From Tidjanibacter sp. (lineage in GTDB: Bacteria; Bacteroidota; Bacteroidia; Bacteroidales; Rikenellaceae): DNA of 5,821 nucleotides. The translations under genes and the position numbers were made by a program. The number at the start of each line of letters is the position of its first letter. Position 1 is the first letter of the stretch. Under the pieces are notes generated by a model. The model ran no database searches and was not told where the DNA came from. It worked only from the letters and a program-made list of their open reading frames with translations. This document shows, in pieces, positions 5,773 through 5,821 of this stretch. Location of the stretch: positions 1 to 5,821 of the forward strand of contig JAGBVY010000022.1 of NCBI GenBank assembly GCA_017630115.1. Direction: 5' to 3'.

Positions 5773-5821
5773 TTCTCGGCTGTGCCTTGTGGGTGCTTTT
5801 TGCACCAAATTTCAAAAGCGA
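5773..5821. other. Short 3' flank of panE
   Basis: The last 49 bases hold a 5-base-pair hairpin (GGTGC at 5792-5796, GCACC at 5802-5806, loop TTTTT) with no T-tract after it. It is too weak to call as a terminator. No gene start is visible before the window ends. Confidence 0.5.

Noticed and set aside
5792..5806. Hairpin after panE as a terminator
   Set aside because: The stem has only five base pairs and is followed by AAATTTC instead of a T-tract.
1..5821. Mobile element, CRISPR array, toxin-antitoxin or phage-defence system
   Set aside because: I found no transposase, integrase, nuclease, reverse transcriptase, regular short direct repeats or paired small toxin genes; every gene fits a household or surface-protein role.

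Overview
The window looks like chromosomal DNA from a Bacteroidota species, most likely order Bacteroidales. I infer this from several signs. There is a BACON-domain lipoprotein with fibronectin-like repeats and an Omp28-family lipoprotein. Starts are preceded by A-rich leaders rather than Shine-Dalgarno sequences, and two intergenic sites fit the Bacteroidetes -7 promoter element TAnnTTTG. The threonine dehydrogenase is of the short-chain (SDR) type common in this phylum. A gut genus such as Alistipes is possible, but the sequence alone does not fix the genus.

Layout. Positions 1-3157 hold a leftward (minus-strand) pair of surface or periplasmic lipoprotein genes. The first transcribed is an Omp28-like, thioredoxin-fold lipoprotein (2042-3157). 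After 48 bases comes a large BACON plus Fn3-like repeat lipoprotein that begins at 1993 and runs off the left edge with 664 codons visible. Because it has no stop in the window, it is easy to miss, and a long open frame on the opposite strand (749-1957) can be mistaken for the gene. Positions 3158-3448 are a 291-base divergent intergenic region with one candidate promoter for each direction, a nearly perfect 12-base inverted repeat, three TGTGnCAC motifs and a GC-rich hairpin.

Positions 3449-4691 hold a rightward pair: an 89-residue protein with two membrane segments and an NAD-dependent L-threonine 3-dehydrogenase 25 bases downstream. A strong intrinsic terminator follows (4708-4746). A ketopantoate reductase family gene (4771-5772) comes next, and 49 bases of flank end the window.

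How the parts work together. The two lipoproteins are probably co-transcribed and exported to the outer membrane, with binding or adhesive and redox or structural roles that cannot be specified further. The threonine dehydrogenase feeds threonine carbon into glycine and acetyl-CoA. The PanE-family enzyme probably makes pantoate for coenzyme A. These two cytoplasmic enzymes are neighbours, but the terminator suggests separate transcription units. I see no phage, CRISPR, transposon, RNA gene or obvious new multi-gene system. The most unexplained parts are the repeat lipoprotein and the structured divergent intergenic region.
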